Shown: positions 12,115 through 22,824 of the stretch, piece after piece
Position numbering within the stretch: the stretch's first letter is position 1
Layout: each line of letters begins with the position of its first letter
Source of the DNA: Hsuehochloa calcarea
Lineage: Eukaryota > Streptophyta > Magnoliopsida > Poales > Poaceae
Direction of reading: 5' to 3'
NCBI GenBank assembly: GCA_036346395.1
Contig: CM070604.1
Coordinates: forward strand, 36,855,662-36,919,661
Length of the DNA: 64,000 nt
Translations under genes and position numbers: made by a program
The notes under the pieces: generated by a model
The model's database searches: none
The model's input: only the letters and a program-made list of their open reading frames with translations
Told to the model about the DNA's origin: nothing

Positions 12115-12735
12115 CAGGGCATTGAGGTGGATGAGACAAAGATTGTAGCCATCCAAAGTCGGCCGACGCCTACTCATCGTGTCACAAGTGCGGAGCTTCC
12201 ATGGCCTTGCCGGATTCTATCGGCGCTTTGTGCGGATTTCAGCACCATTGCCGCACCATTGAATGAATTGACAAAGAAATGAGTGCCTTTCCAATGGGGA
12301 CCTGCACAAGAGAAGGCATTCAACTTGTTAAAAGAGAAGCTCACCCAAGCACCCCTACTCCAGCTCCCTGATTTTGGTAAGACTTTTGAAATTGAATGTG
12401 ATGCCAGTGGGATTGGGATAGGTGGTGTATTGATTCAAGAAGGTAAACCAGCTTGCATATTTCAAATAAAAACTAAATGGGCCTAGTTTGAATTATTCCA
12501 CCTATGATAAGGAATTGTATGCTTTAGTTCGAGTGCTTCAAACTTGGCAGCATTATCTATGGCCCAAAGAATTTGTCATACATTCGGATCATGAATCGCT
12601 AAAACATATTAGAAGTCAAGCTAAACTGAATAAACGACATGCCAACTGGGTAGAATTTATTGAGTCATTCCCATATGTTATAAAGCATAAGAAAGGTAAG
12701 GATAATGTGATTGCTGATGCGCTCTCTAGACGTTA
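12064..12735 (+). pseudogene. RNase H region of element A
   Basis: Three frames cover the RT connection and RNase H: APLNELTKK, FNLLKEKLTQAPLLQLPDF, FEIECDASGIGIGGVL, LNYSTYDKELYALVRVLQTW, FVIHSDHESLKHIRSQ and VIADALSRRYTML. An in-frame stop at 12280-12282 and a frameshift near 12450 disrupt it. Confidence 0.88.
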
Positions 12736-14023
12736 TACCATGTTATCTCAACTTGACCATAAGATTTTTGGTTTGGAGGCCATTAAGAGTTTATATGTCA
12801 CTGATTTGGACTTTAAGGAAGTGCTGGAACATTGTAAAGAAGGGAAGACATGGAATAACTATGTGATGAATGATGGTTTGGTCTATCGTGCTAACAAGCT
12901 ATGCGTTCCAGCTAGCTCTGTTCGTCTTTTGTTGTTACAGGAGGCACATGGAGGAGGATTGATGGCGCATTTTGGAGCAAAAAAGACAGAAGATGTGCTG
13001 GCCACCCACTTCTTTTGGCCAAAGATGAGGCGTGATGTCGAGCGCTACGTAGCTCGCTGCACTACATGCAACAAAGCTAAGTCCCGTCTCCTTACACATG
13101 GACTTTATATGCCTCTTCCTATTCCTAGCGCCCCTTGGGAGGATATTTCTATGGATTTTGTTTTAGGATTGCCTAGGACAAAGAGGGGGAGAGATAGTAT
13201 ATTTGTAGTAGTGGATCGATTTTCTAAAATGGCACATTTTATATCTTGTCACAAGAGCGATGATGCTACAAACATAGCTGATTTGTTTTTCAGGGAAATC
13301 ATTCGCTTACATGGAGTGCCCAATACTATTGTCTCGGATCGCGATGCGAAGTTTTTGAGCCACTTTTGGAGATGCTTTGGAATAAATTGGGGACAAAGCT
13401 GCTGTTTTCTACCACGTGTCATCCCCAAACTGATGGACAAACGGAGGTTGTCAACCGCACGTTATCCACCATGTTGCGGGCTGTTTTAAAGAAGAACTTG
13501 AAGATGTGGGAAGAGTGTTTACCGCATATTGAGTTTGCTTATAATAGGTCAGTACACTCCACCACCAAGGTAAGTCCGCTTGGGTAGTGTATGGTTTTAA
13601 CCCCGTGCTCCTATTGATTTACTACCTTTACCAACCTCTGAAAAAATAAATCTAGATGCTAAGAAGCGTGCTGCATTTATTCTCAAGTTGCATGAGACCA
13701 CTAAAGAGAATATAGAGCGTATGACTGAAAAGTATAGGGTTGCTGGAAATAAAGGTAGGAAAGTTGTCAAAATTGAACCAGGTGATTTAGTTTGGGTTCA
13801 TTTGAGAAAGGATAGATTTCCGGAATTAAGAAAATCAAAGTTGATGCCTAGAGTCAGCAGGACCGCTTAAGATAATTAAGAAGATAAATGATAATGCATA
13901 TCAGTTAGAATTACCTGCAGATTTTGGGGTTAGCCCCACATTTAACATTTCAGATTTGAAACCATACGTGGGAAAAGAAGATGAGCTTGAGTCGAGGACG
14001 ACTCCAATTCAAGAGGGGGAGTA
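12736..14023 (+). pseudogene. Integrase of element A
   Basis: Integrase domains in order: HHCC zinc module (HFGAKKTEDVLATHFFWPKM, ARCTTCNKAKSRL), catalytic core with Asp in DISMDFVLGLP and Asp in VSDRDAKFLSHFW, then FSTTCHPQTDGQTEVVNRTL carrying the Glu. The C-terminal part has GDLVWVHLRKDRFPELRKSK and FGVSPTFNISDLKPY. Frameshifts near 13375, 13585 and 13860 break it. The frame continues into the LTR (13956-14447). Confidence 0.88.
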
Positions 14024-14225
14024 TGATGAGGACATCCCTCCTTCGGATACACGTACTACACAAGACCCTCCAGATTTGGGTGTTGAACTACAAGGTCCTA
14101 TGACAAGAGCTAGAACACGTGACTTAATCTATCAGGTAAAATCGTTTCTAGGGCTAAGTGTATTATTTGAGAACTCTATGATGCTGCCTAATAGAGATTA
14201 TTTACTTGTACTCAGGAATCTAGGC

Positions 14226-14380
14226 CTACGACCAGTTCAAGAAGGTCTACGACCACTTCAAGAAGGCCTACGACCAGTTCAAGAAGGTCTCGACCACTTC
14301 AAGAAGGCCTACGACCAGCTTCAAGAAGGTCTACGACCCGCCCGCAAGGCCTACGACCACTTCAAGAAGGCCTACGACCA
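14226..14380 (+). repeat. 21-bp VNTR inside LTR and polyprotein C-terminus
   Basis: About seven to eight imperfect units of roughly 21 bp, consensus CTACGACCASTTCAAGAAGG plus one base. The unit is a multiple of three and encodes heptapeptides such as LRPVQEG and YDHFKKA. Element B LTRs carry only about three units. Confidence 0.85.
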
Positions 14381-14648
14381 TATGACTCGTTGGGAGCAAT
14401 CTACGACCAGAGAGGCGAGCACAGTACTCGTTGGACACAATCTATGACCAAAGATAGCATGGGCTCCTTAAGACCATCCTAGGACCGCACCTCACGACTA
14501 GATCTTTGACCGTAAATACGCGACACAAGGTGTCACACACCGCTTTGGAAACTAATAAGACTTTGTAAACGTGACGAGGTCGGAGTCCGTGTTGTGTACG
14601 CCTCATCCCATGGCCGCACAACCCTAGGTCGACCTCCTCACGCCTCCT

Positions 14649-14656
14649 ATATATAT
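14649..14656 (+). promoter_or_regulatory. Putative TATA box of CRM-like LTR A
   Basis: TATATATA about 340 bp before the LTR end. Element B LTRs carry a TATTTATAT or TATATATA word at the equivalent place. Confidence 0.5.
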
Positions 14657-14993
14657 CAATGGCCGCCATAGTTTAGAGGCGGGTTTTCTTAGATTATTCT
14701 CGCCAATTGCGGTTTACGATTATCGGTTTGAGGAACCCCACTTGTAAACTTCATCCATATCCGCAATACAATTGATTGCATCTACCTTGTTCTTGTGAGT
14801 TGCTTCGATTGCTTGCAGGAACCATAACCTTCGTGGTAAGGTCGATCGCGTGCAAGCGTGGTCGATAACGACAGGCGTGCGGGTGTAGCGAATTGCGAGG
14901 TGACGATCTGTTGGTCGGAAGCCTCAAAGCGTCAACGTCCTCACGACGAACCAAATCGAACCTATCGGAAGATCGGGCCGCCGTGACTCATCA

Positions 14994-15983
14994 ACCCTAG
15001 CCTCCACAGAAGCTCTCCCTAAGAAAATTAGGGTTTACAAAAATTACAAAAAAGGCGAAGAGGAGGTGCAGCCACCTCCCTCTCCTATTTATAGTGGAGG
15101 CTTAGACCTTCTAGAAGTTTGACGCAATTGGGCTCCCGTTAAGTCCCAAAACAAACGGGACACATACGCACGTATTTTAATGCGCCGTCTTTAACAACCC
15201 TTGACCTAACTAGCTACACCTTGCGCCATCTTGCGCCTCGGATTAGCTAATAGATCACCCTTGTCCATCTTGCACAACGCTTGAGTACTTTGACCCCACC
15301 CGCCATCGTCGATCGTTCTGGACCTCAGCTATCCAAGCATTGTCCCGATCATCCTCGCCATTGATCGTCGTTGACCACCAAGTAACCTGCACAACAATAG
15401 ACAAGTAAACCAAATTTGGGAATAAGTTCTTCGCAACTTGACCCATGTTAGTCAAAACATGCATCATGCAACATATATGCCCTGAAACTCATGACTTTGA
15501 CCTAACAACCGAGAATTTCCGCCACGACGGTGATTTAACCAGTGAAAACCGGTCGACCGCCCAACTCGCTGGGCTCGATCGCCCACCTGGCGCCCGATCC
15601 GCCACCTATGGGCGGTCGGATCGCCACCGACTTAGCCATTTTTCCTCTCTAGAAAACTGAAACCTACTGGAATTTTCAAACCAATAAAACTTTTGACTGG
15701 AAACTCCATAAATTATGGGACCAGGTGCAACAGAATCTCCTCTCTTGCCTACACCCTCTATTTTTGAGCCAGCTCAATTCCTCACTTTAGTAATCGCCGT
15801 CGATCGCCCCATGGCCGGTCGATCGACCAGAATCGGTCGGGCGGCCACCCTAGCCGGTCAGACCGGTTATAGCCTGACAGCATGCCAACTTTGCCGAAAA
15901 CACGTGAAACGACAAACCGTTAACGCCATTGCCAATTGTCACATCATCCTAAAATCTGGAGCATATCCCCATGATATCCACCA
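14994..15983 (-). repeat. SIRE-type copia LTR fragment, reverse orientation
   Basis: Reverse complement of the 5' part of an LTR related to 55037-56854. Shared features are the start (GGATATCATGGGGATATGCT), the conserved GCAATGGCGTT...GTTTGTCGTTTCACG block, GGTCGACCG-type palindromes, and the TATAAATA promoter word (minus strand, about 15086-15093). The downstream part of the LTR is missing where CRM-like element A inserted. Confidence 0.87.
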
Positions 15984-16511
15984 AATTATACAAGATTTCC
16001 TACTGTCTTAGAAGGATATTCTAATGCAAGTTGGATATCAAGTGTTGGGGATAGCAAATCTATAATAGGATAGGTATTTAGATTAGTCGGTGGGGCTATT
16101 TCTTGGAAATCCAAGAAAAAAACTTATATTACTCATTCCACTATGGAATCTGGATTTGTGGCTCTTGCTTCGGCAGGACAGGAAGCTGAATGCTTAAGGG
16201 ATATTCTTTTAGAAATTCCACTAGCACATGAAAATGTATCGGCACTATCAATACATTGTGATAGCCAGACTACTTTAGCTATGGTGTACAGTGAAGTGTA
16301 CGATGGTAAGTCTAGACATATGAGTCAAAGACATGACTATGTGAGGAAATTAATCAAGGATGGAATAATTTCTTTATTATTTCTGAGAACGAATGTTAAC
16401 CTTGCTGACCCCTTTACTAAACCTCTCACAAGAGACTTGGTAAAGAAGACTTCCTTAGGAATTGGACTTAAACTCAATAATAAATCCATTAACAATAGCA
16501 ACCCAACCTAA
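15984..16511 (+). pseudogene. Ty1/copia RNase H fragment (element 'copia B')
   Basis: Translation gives a copia RNase H C-terminal part: LEGYSNASW, then an in-frame stop, GAISWKSKKKTYITHSTMES, SIHCDSQTTLAMVYSEVYDG, SRHMSQRHDYVRKLI and NLADPFTKPLTRDLV. The 5' side is truncated by the SIRE-type LTR at 15983. It is followed by the element's own LTR from 17022. Confidence 0.85.
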
Positions 16512-17021
16512 CAATAGTACTTGACTAGTTTTTTTTTTGGTTCAAAGGGTAACAACAAGTTGTGACGTGGATGGTTCAACATTTATCTAATTATGAAATG
16601 TTGGCTGATACTTTTTGAGAGTTGAGTATTTAAACTCTTAATGATATTTGGTCGTTGACAACAAGTATCTGTAAGTAACAGAGACACTGGAAGAATTCAC
16701 CCATATGAAAAATGAGATGGTGCCATCTCTAAATGAGAGTAGAGTTTCTCTCATAATTTTTCATTAATATAGGATGAGCACATGACCATTAATAGTGCTA
16801 AGCGTGTTTTTGTGGGCAGAACGTTATGAAGAATATGTGTAATGCATGTCTGGTTTTGATATAAGGAATAAATGGTTCAAAGCTTTTATGCTACCTTTAA
16901 TTTCATCAAAACTTTTTTGTCTATTTACTAAGGTTAGGTTCAAATCGAAAGATATCTAAATGTATTAATATTATTTTATTACTGTGTATGAACTTGTTTA
17001 TTTTAAAACAAGTACGGGATT
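16512..17021 (+). other. Non-coding 3' region of copia B
   Basis: 510 bp between the RNase H stop and the LTR start. No ORF of note and no recognised motif; contains a T-run at 16530-16538. Confidence 0.5.
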
Positions 17022-20000
17022 TGTTGGAAGTTATTTTCAAACAACAAGTTTAATCCCATATGGAAAGTCTATGATAAGCTTGATCAACTTATATAGCTAC
17101 CTTCTATATAGGCTTTGAGAAGAATTGAGCCTAGGTGGAGCTAGTGGCCAATATGCTGCAATTACTATATATATTTCCACCACATGCGCGCTCACGCATG
17201 TTCGGGCGGGCGAGCGCGTGGGTTGTGTGGCGCTAATGGTTCCTTTTAGGCTTCTTTCATCGACACACTATGGCACTTAGGGGCACGTGGGCAATTAGAA
17301 ATTTTCTCTAAACAGACAATTGTTTTTTGTCAGAAAAAAATTGAAAGGGTGCATTCGAAGAGTCATGTCTTTTCATTTTGAAAAGTCCTGTCTCTTCATT
17401 TCACATCCTTTCACTAGAAGGTGCATTCGAAGAGTCGTGTCTCTCCATTTCGCATCATTTCAAACTCTATATAAAGAGAAGCCCTTTAGTTTTTGAGAAG
17501 TATTCACAATCCCGTTCTCTTGTTCTATTCAGGACGAATTTCACCTTACTTTAGTGCAAACTTCGTCCAGGCATGTTGTAACATTCTCAATTTCAAAAAG
17601 ACATTTGAATTTGACTTTCAAATTTTGCAAAATCGAAATTCAAAGTTTGATTTCAATCTCACCTTGGTTTGGGCCCGTCTCGGCCGGTTCTCCTCAGCCC
17701 GGCCCACTTCCCCCTTCCGGGCCCCTCTCTGTTGCCCCTCCGATGCCGCCGCGCCCGTGCCTGCCGACCTGCGCCGCCTCCTCCATCATGCCCGCCGGCC
17801 GCCACCACCTGCGCTGCCGCCTCGGCCACCGCCACACCTTGTGCAAGCGCGCGCACTCCACCCGGCCCCTCTTCTCCTCCCCTCGGTGCGCCCGCCGCTC
17901 CCGGCTTTGGCCGCCGCCCGGGCTCCCCTTTGCCTCCTCCCCCGCCACTCCCTGTTGCCTCCTTCCCACCGCGCCCAGCTTTATTCTCCCCTCTCGGCTA
18001 TTTATGCCCCGTGCGCCCCCTCCTCTTCTCCCCCTCCACAACCCACCTCCTCCTCTCATCTTCCTCGTCGCCGTCGTCATCGCTGCCGTCGCTGACACCC
18101 CGCCTTCTTCTCGTCGCCTCGCCGAGCCATCGTCGCCTCGTCGAGCCATCGTCGCCTCCGCCCCCAGTCTCGTTCCCGGCGTCGCCCGCTCCCTCTCCTA
18201 CCTCCTTCCTGCGCCACCGCCACCGTGCGCCCCATCGCCACCCCCTCTCCCCCCTCGTTTTCTCCTCGCGACGGGAAGATGAGGCGACATGACGTCGCTG
18301 CCGCCGCTTTATCGTGCCCGTCGCGCTGACTGTGGCCCCTGGCCATGATATCCTATCACGGTGACAATTGGGCCACACCGCACCGTCTTTGTGGACCCGC
18401 TTGTTGCAAGATGTACTCGGCCCACGACTGCAGGGTGGACCGAGCCCTATTCGTGCCATGTGTCAGTATAGGACTTTTCTGGGTTTTTTTATTTTTCTTT
18501 TCAATTAAAAATTCATTTGAAAAGCTTCAAAAATTCATATCTTTTTCGTTATAACTCCAAAAATTATAAAATTTATTCCTAAAATTTTCTAAATTCAAGA
18601 TCTTGCTAATGACATTAGTCTTGTTCAATTTGGAGTTCATTTGTTATGATTTATTTATTTATTTATTTGCCCTCTCTACTGTTGTGCCTTTTCCGGTACT
18701 TTCGTCCGATTAGGGTTTGAAGACGCAGGAGACCTTCACTTCGATCAAGCTCAGGAGTACCAGGACCGCACGGCCTATAACCAAGGCAAGTCAGTACTTA
18801 GATCATTTTGAGCCTACATTTTATGCAAAGTATATTTATTTAAAATATCAAAATTGCATGCTTTAATTATGTAATCAAATGTATGTTGAAGCTTAAGGTA
18901 GTTAAACACTCATTTGATGATTAATTAATTATTATCCATCATTTGATAAATTAAATCCCTCATTCCATATCACTCTAGTAAATATGTTGTAAATACTAGT
19001 ATAGGTTGTATTTAAGCGACATGGTAGTCTTGCTTAAGTACCGGGACAATAAATATCCTAATCATCATCTTTTAATCATGAAAGTGGTTTTGGGCAGTCA
19101 TTGGATGTAAATGACTGGTGTGTGGTGATAATTGGTTTTTCCTCCCCAAAACACTAAACAACTTGCTAGTACCACATCTGGGCGGATGGAAAGAGTGGTG
19201 GGTGCCGTCGTGCACGAGAGTGATTGGTATGTGGTATGAAACGCCCAGATGGATTAAGGACTTAATTTTGTCATGGGCTCCAGTGTAAAACAAGTACAAT
19301 CGCAAGTCTGCAAAGTGCAACTTGACTTAGTAAAATTATTAAACCCTGAATGTTATCTCATAATTCGGTGTGTGAAAGCAAGCAAGTGGCAGGATGTGTC
19401 GCTTGAAATGGACACCGTGGTAAGGTAAAGTTGCCAGCTGCGCTAGTCGTTGTGGCTGGGGCCAGTTGCGCTAGTCGTTGTGGTGAATATCTCGCACAAC
19501 TTATGAGAGTTGCCCATATGGGTGAGATAACGGAAGGGTGAGTTAGTTCGAAAAGTTACTGTAACGATCGCTCAACCACATGACAAAGGAATCATGTGGG
19601 GCAATGAATATGATTATCTCTTGTGGGTACAATGTACAACCTCTGCAGAGTCTAAACTGTTTAAACAGTCATGCCTACGGTCAAAGGCGGACATGGGAAC
19701 TTTACTTGAGTTAGTTCTTTTTCAAAAACCTTTGTGGGTGGAATGATAACCAGGTCAGCTCATCTATCCTGAGGTTGATTTGACAACTAGGTCGGCTCAT
19801 CTAGCGTGAGGTTGGATTTTTCCTGAGCCGTTGAGCTCAGTGGTATGGAGGAGCGGGGGTAGCTCCAATAAAATGATGTATATGTAGAGTTTCCGATGGA
19901 GGGAACCTCTACTGTTATTTAATATTGCACTTATCCTCTTTAATAAAATGTAATTTATTTAAAATGCTAAGTTATAGGAATTTGTAATTATGATAATTGA

Positions 20001-20715
20001 AAAATGTTGTTTTAGCAAATAAAAGAACCTGCGCCACCCTTGTTAAGCCATACATGTATATTATTGCATCTTGTGTGTTGGCTCGTGAGTACGGAAGTTG
20101 TGCTCATTCTCCCTCTTCCCCCAAACCCTCCAGATGATGTGGATCAAGAGGACTACGTATACTATGAAGACCCTGAAGTCGATGGACAAGGAAACGATGA
20201 AGCGTAGTCTAGTCTATAGTCTAGATCTCGCTCCAGTCTAAGTGGACTCGTTCGGTACTTCCGTACAATGGATATTGTTCAACCCCTTGGGTAATATCCG
20301 TTGTACACAGGTTACCCCAGTCGCTTGCCTGTAGAGAGATGAACTCTACCCCCTTTTGCTTCCGCGGTAGCCACGTGCGTTTATGTAATGTAATCGATTT
20401 GGTCTACCCAGCTCTTTTGTAAAACTTGATCCGACGTGGTATATGTTACTCTGAAAGTTGTAATATATTAAATATCTTAAATTACATCTTCTATCAATTG
20501 ATTCAGTAATGTGTCTGTAAGTGTTATCTACTGATCGAGGGAATAGTACAGTGTTTTCACAGAGGATTCAGGATTAGAAAATTCGGGTCCGACACATATC
20601 TTATCCTACTAGCTTATTTGTAGTAGACCATCAAATCATTTAGATAGTGCAAATAATCGCTTTAGAAAAACACTTCTGACGTGATTTAAATCTCCTACTC
20701 CACAAATTTCCAACA
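17022..20715 (+). repeat. 3' LTR of copia B, split by a solo gypsy LTR
   Basis: The ends match as an 8-bp inverted pair, TGTTGGAA at 17022 and TTCCAACA ending at 20715. Without the insertion the LTR is about 671 bp. It has a TATATAAAG promoter word at about 17468-17476 and a direct repeat of GTGCATTCGAAGAGTC at about 17350 and 17420. It ends 216 bp upstream of the PGG gene start codon. Confidence 0.75.
17577..20594 (+). mobile_element. Solo LTR, Tekay-like gypsy, 3.0 kb
   Basis: Begins TGTAACATTCTC and ends GGGTCCGACA, like the long LTRs at 38220 and 40058. No coding sequence or PBS follows it. The flanks are CATGT (17572-17576) and CATAT (20595-20599), a duplication with one mismatch. 3,018 bp with a GC-rich block (about 17680-18330) and the hairpin at 20085-20105. 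The apparent ORFs in the GC-rich block are compositional. Confidence 0.8.
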
Positions 20716-20886
20716 CCACATGACCGCTGCTGTCCTGCATGAATTATGTCCTACGTATTCATGGCACGTTTACATGACACCTGAAACATTCCTGCCTTGT
20801 TCAGCATGCTACAGCTACACGTCAAGCTGTGCAAACTAGTTAAGGAACCTATTACTTCTCTTCATTCCTACGTCATACGCATCCAC

Positions 20887-20893
20887 TATAAAA
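20887..20893 (+). promoter_or_regulatory. TATA box of the PGG-domain gene
   Basis: TATAAAA in the context CCACTATAAAATCG, 45 bp before the ATG at 20932. This implies a short 5' leader and supports the chosen start. Confidence 0.6.
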
Positions 20894-20931
20894 TCGAGCC
20901 AAATCTCAGCCTCAAACATTGCCCATCGCTC

Positions 20932-21670
20932 ATGGCGTCAAATCATTCACCGGCCATGGGACACGATTCAACGGAGGAGCGGTCGAAGGGCGTGTTGGAG
21001 CGGATGCACAAGTACCTCCTCCTGCTCGCCATCCTCGCCGCCACCGTCACGTACAATGCCGGCCTAAGCCCGCCGGGCGGAGTCTGGGCGGACGACGGCG
21101 AAGACCACCGCGCCGGCGACCCCGTGCTCCAGGTTACCAAACCATTTGCATATCTGTCTCAACCAACTTGCGGTCTGGTATATTTCGATGCTCATTTGGT
21201 TAGTTAATTGATAGGCGCGCTACGGAGTGCGGTACAACTTGTTCTTCTACTGCAACGCGACAGCGTTCGTGGCGTCGCTGGTCATCATCATGCTGCTCCT
21301 GAGCAACACCTTCAGCTTCCACGGGTACCGCCTGCGCGCGCTGCAGGCGGCCATGGTGCTGGACCTGCTCGGCCTCATGGGCGCCTTCACGGCGGGGAGC
21401 TGCCGGAAGGTGAGGACGTCGGCGTACATCGTGGCGCTCGTGGCCGCGATCGTGGCGTACCTCGTCGTGCACCTGCTGGTGCACTTCTGCATCAGGAGCA
21501 ACCGGTGCCCGTCCAACCAAAGGGAGCTGGTGGAGCTGCTGAATCTGCACAGGCTGTGCCGTTCTTGCTACGGCGGCGCCCAGAGGAAGGGCGTCACGAC
21601 GGCGCTGGGCACGGAAGTACCTGTTGTTCAGGGAGTGACAAGCGTAATTGTTTGCAGTAGTCTTGAATGA
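20932..21670 (+). CDS. PGG-domain multi-pass membrane protein (two exons)
   Basis: Exon 1 is 20932-21132 and exon 2 is 21215-21670, with an 82-bp GT...AG phase-0 intron (CAG|GTTACC ... GATAG|GCGCGC). The product is 218 aa. Exon 1 has the PGG signature (KYLLLLAILAATVTYNAGL followed by SPPGGVW). Four hydrophobic segments lie at about residues 26-46, 75-99, 112-130 and 138-160. The conserved FFYCNATAFVASLVIIMLL is in TM2. PGG domains usually form the C-terminal membrane part of plant ankyrin-repeat proteins (ACD6-like), but this gene has no ankyrin repeats. Short PGG-only proteins are common in grasses, often as clusters; their biochemical role is unclear, with defence links for ACD6. Start chosen by the TATA box and exon phase. 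An upstream in-frame extension to 20797 is open but lies across the TATA box. Confidence 0.85.
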
Positions 21671-22824
21671 CGTAAACTCGACTGAAGTCCGGTCTCTGCC
21701 GTTCCTGTGTGATCGACATCGGTCTTGGCGATCCATTCGATCTTCGAGTATTTCTTGAAGTTTGTTGGCCTGTTAGGTGATTTGCGAAGTGATGCTGTAT
21801 TCTAGATTTACGAAGTGATGCTCTTACTAGAGTATGGTAAAAGAGCTCTACTATGATGGCACTATAAATCTCTACACCAAAGGAGGCTCTCGAACAACAG
21901 AGCACTAGGATTCCAATGTTCCTTTGGAGATAATTAGAACTTTATAAACTCCATCACGCCAACAAGAAAGGAACATACTAATGCAAACACAAAGTCAGCT
22001 CACTTTATACCCACATTCGGCGGTGCCTGGTAAGGCACCTTCTTTATTAAAAACATCAACTGTTGATGTGCACATTGGTAACTTAGGAAGAGGAAATTTT
22101 GTAAACATTGCTAATTTAGTAATTGTACTTTGACTTAACTCTCTATGGTCGCCCTGATCCTCGTCTCCTGTCACTCATCGCGGACTTTGATCTGTTGCGC
22201 CAGCGCTTGACAAGGATTAAATAATCATTAATCAATCCATGTTGAATTACTCACTTAGTCTAGTATTCAGTTACTCACTTAGTCTAGTATTCAGTTACTC
22301 AGTCCTATGAAATAACATAATTCATGTTAAATTACTTAATCTAGTATTCAGTTACTCAGTCCTAGGAAAATCACGTAATTCGTGTTAAATTACTTAGCTT
22401 AGTTTAGGAAAATCACGTAATTCGCTTGCTGCCCCCGCGCCGCACGGCTCAACCGTGCAGGCTTCTCCATGTGCAGCCTTCCTTCTCCTAGTCCGGTCGC
22501 TGCCTATGCAATGGAAAGTTGCAATTAAAAATGATAAGCACCACGGTTTCCACGATTTGTTCTTTTACTAGCTTATCCTTCCCCTTCCGATTTAATGAGG
22601 ATACATAATTACTTATCTAACCTTGCGCTCAATCTTTAAGTTAATACAGGGCCAACAGTTTAAGTATAATTGCACGTGTACCTTCAATTGCGGATCATTG
22701 GATTGCAACTAATAAATAGTTATACCTTCTAAGCACAGTAGAAAGTCCAGTATCTCTTAGGGCTATCTCCTTCAAAACGCATGTAGCTCGTGCCAACCAA
22801 AAAACTGTAGTGTTTGAGATCGTT
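21671..22824. other. 3' flank of the PGG gene; no gene seen
   Basis: Mostly AT-rich, no credible ORF. Contains the tandem repeats listed at 22238-22425. Confidence 0.5.
22238..22425 (+). repeat. Imperfect tandem repeats around TTACTCAGTCTAGTATTCAG
   Basis: TAGTATTCAGTTACTC occurs three times (about 22261, 22286 and 22343). The unit TTAAATTACTTAR...AAAATCACGTAATTCG also repeats (to about 22425). Confidence 0.75.

Larger units (their letters stand above)
1..14993 (+). mobile_element. CRM-like Ty3/gypsy element A (5' truncated by window)
   Basis: Plus-strand gypsy element. Visible in order are gag end, zinc knuckle, protease, RT, RNase H, integrase and a 3' LTR. It is interrupted by a 10.1-kb insertion at 975-11051. 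The pol reading frame runs past the LTR start (14024) into the LTR. Such overlap is described for CRM group A chromoviruses, and the RT/RNase H/IN sequence also resembles the CRM type. A second copy of the same family lies on the minus strand at 41939-51716. The 3' flank is ACCCT (14994-14998); the matching 5' duplication would be left of the window. Several frameshifts break the frame. CRM assignment is by motif recognition only. Confidence 0.85.
14024..14993 (+). repeat. 3' LTR of CRM-like element A
   Basis: Begins TGATGAGGACAT directly after the purine tract AAGAGGGGGAGTA and ends GACTCATCA. 970 bp, against 888-890 bp for the LTRs of element B; at least part of the extra length is a longer tandem repeat. 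It contains TATATATA at 14649-14656. The first about 420 bp are also coding (polyprotein C-terminus with MTRARTR and VKSFLGLSVL). Confidence 0.93.

Noticed and set aside
14226..14380. Regular short repeats that could look like a CRISPR array
   Set aside because: Head-to-tail units without spacers, in-frame with a retroelement polyprotein, in a plant genome.
17493..18459. Several 150-240 aa overlapping ORFs on both strands, rich in Pro/Ala/Arg
   Set aside because: They lie in the GC-rich block of a solo gypsy LTR, occupy multiple frames at once and have no domain; composition artefacts.
20797..20931. Upstream in-frame extension of the PGG gene exon 1
   Set aside because: It would place the TATA box inside the coding sequence, and the residues do not resemble PGG proteins; ATG 20932 is preferred.
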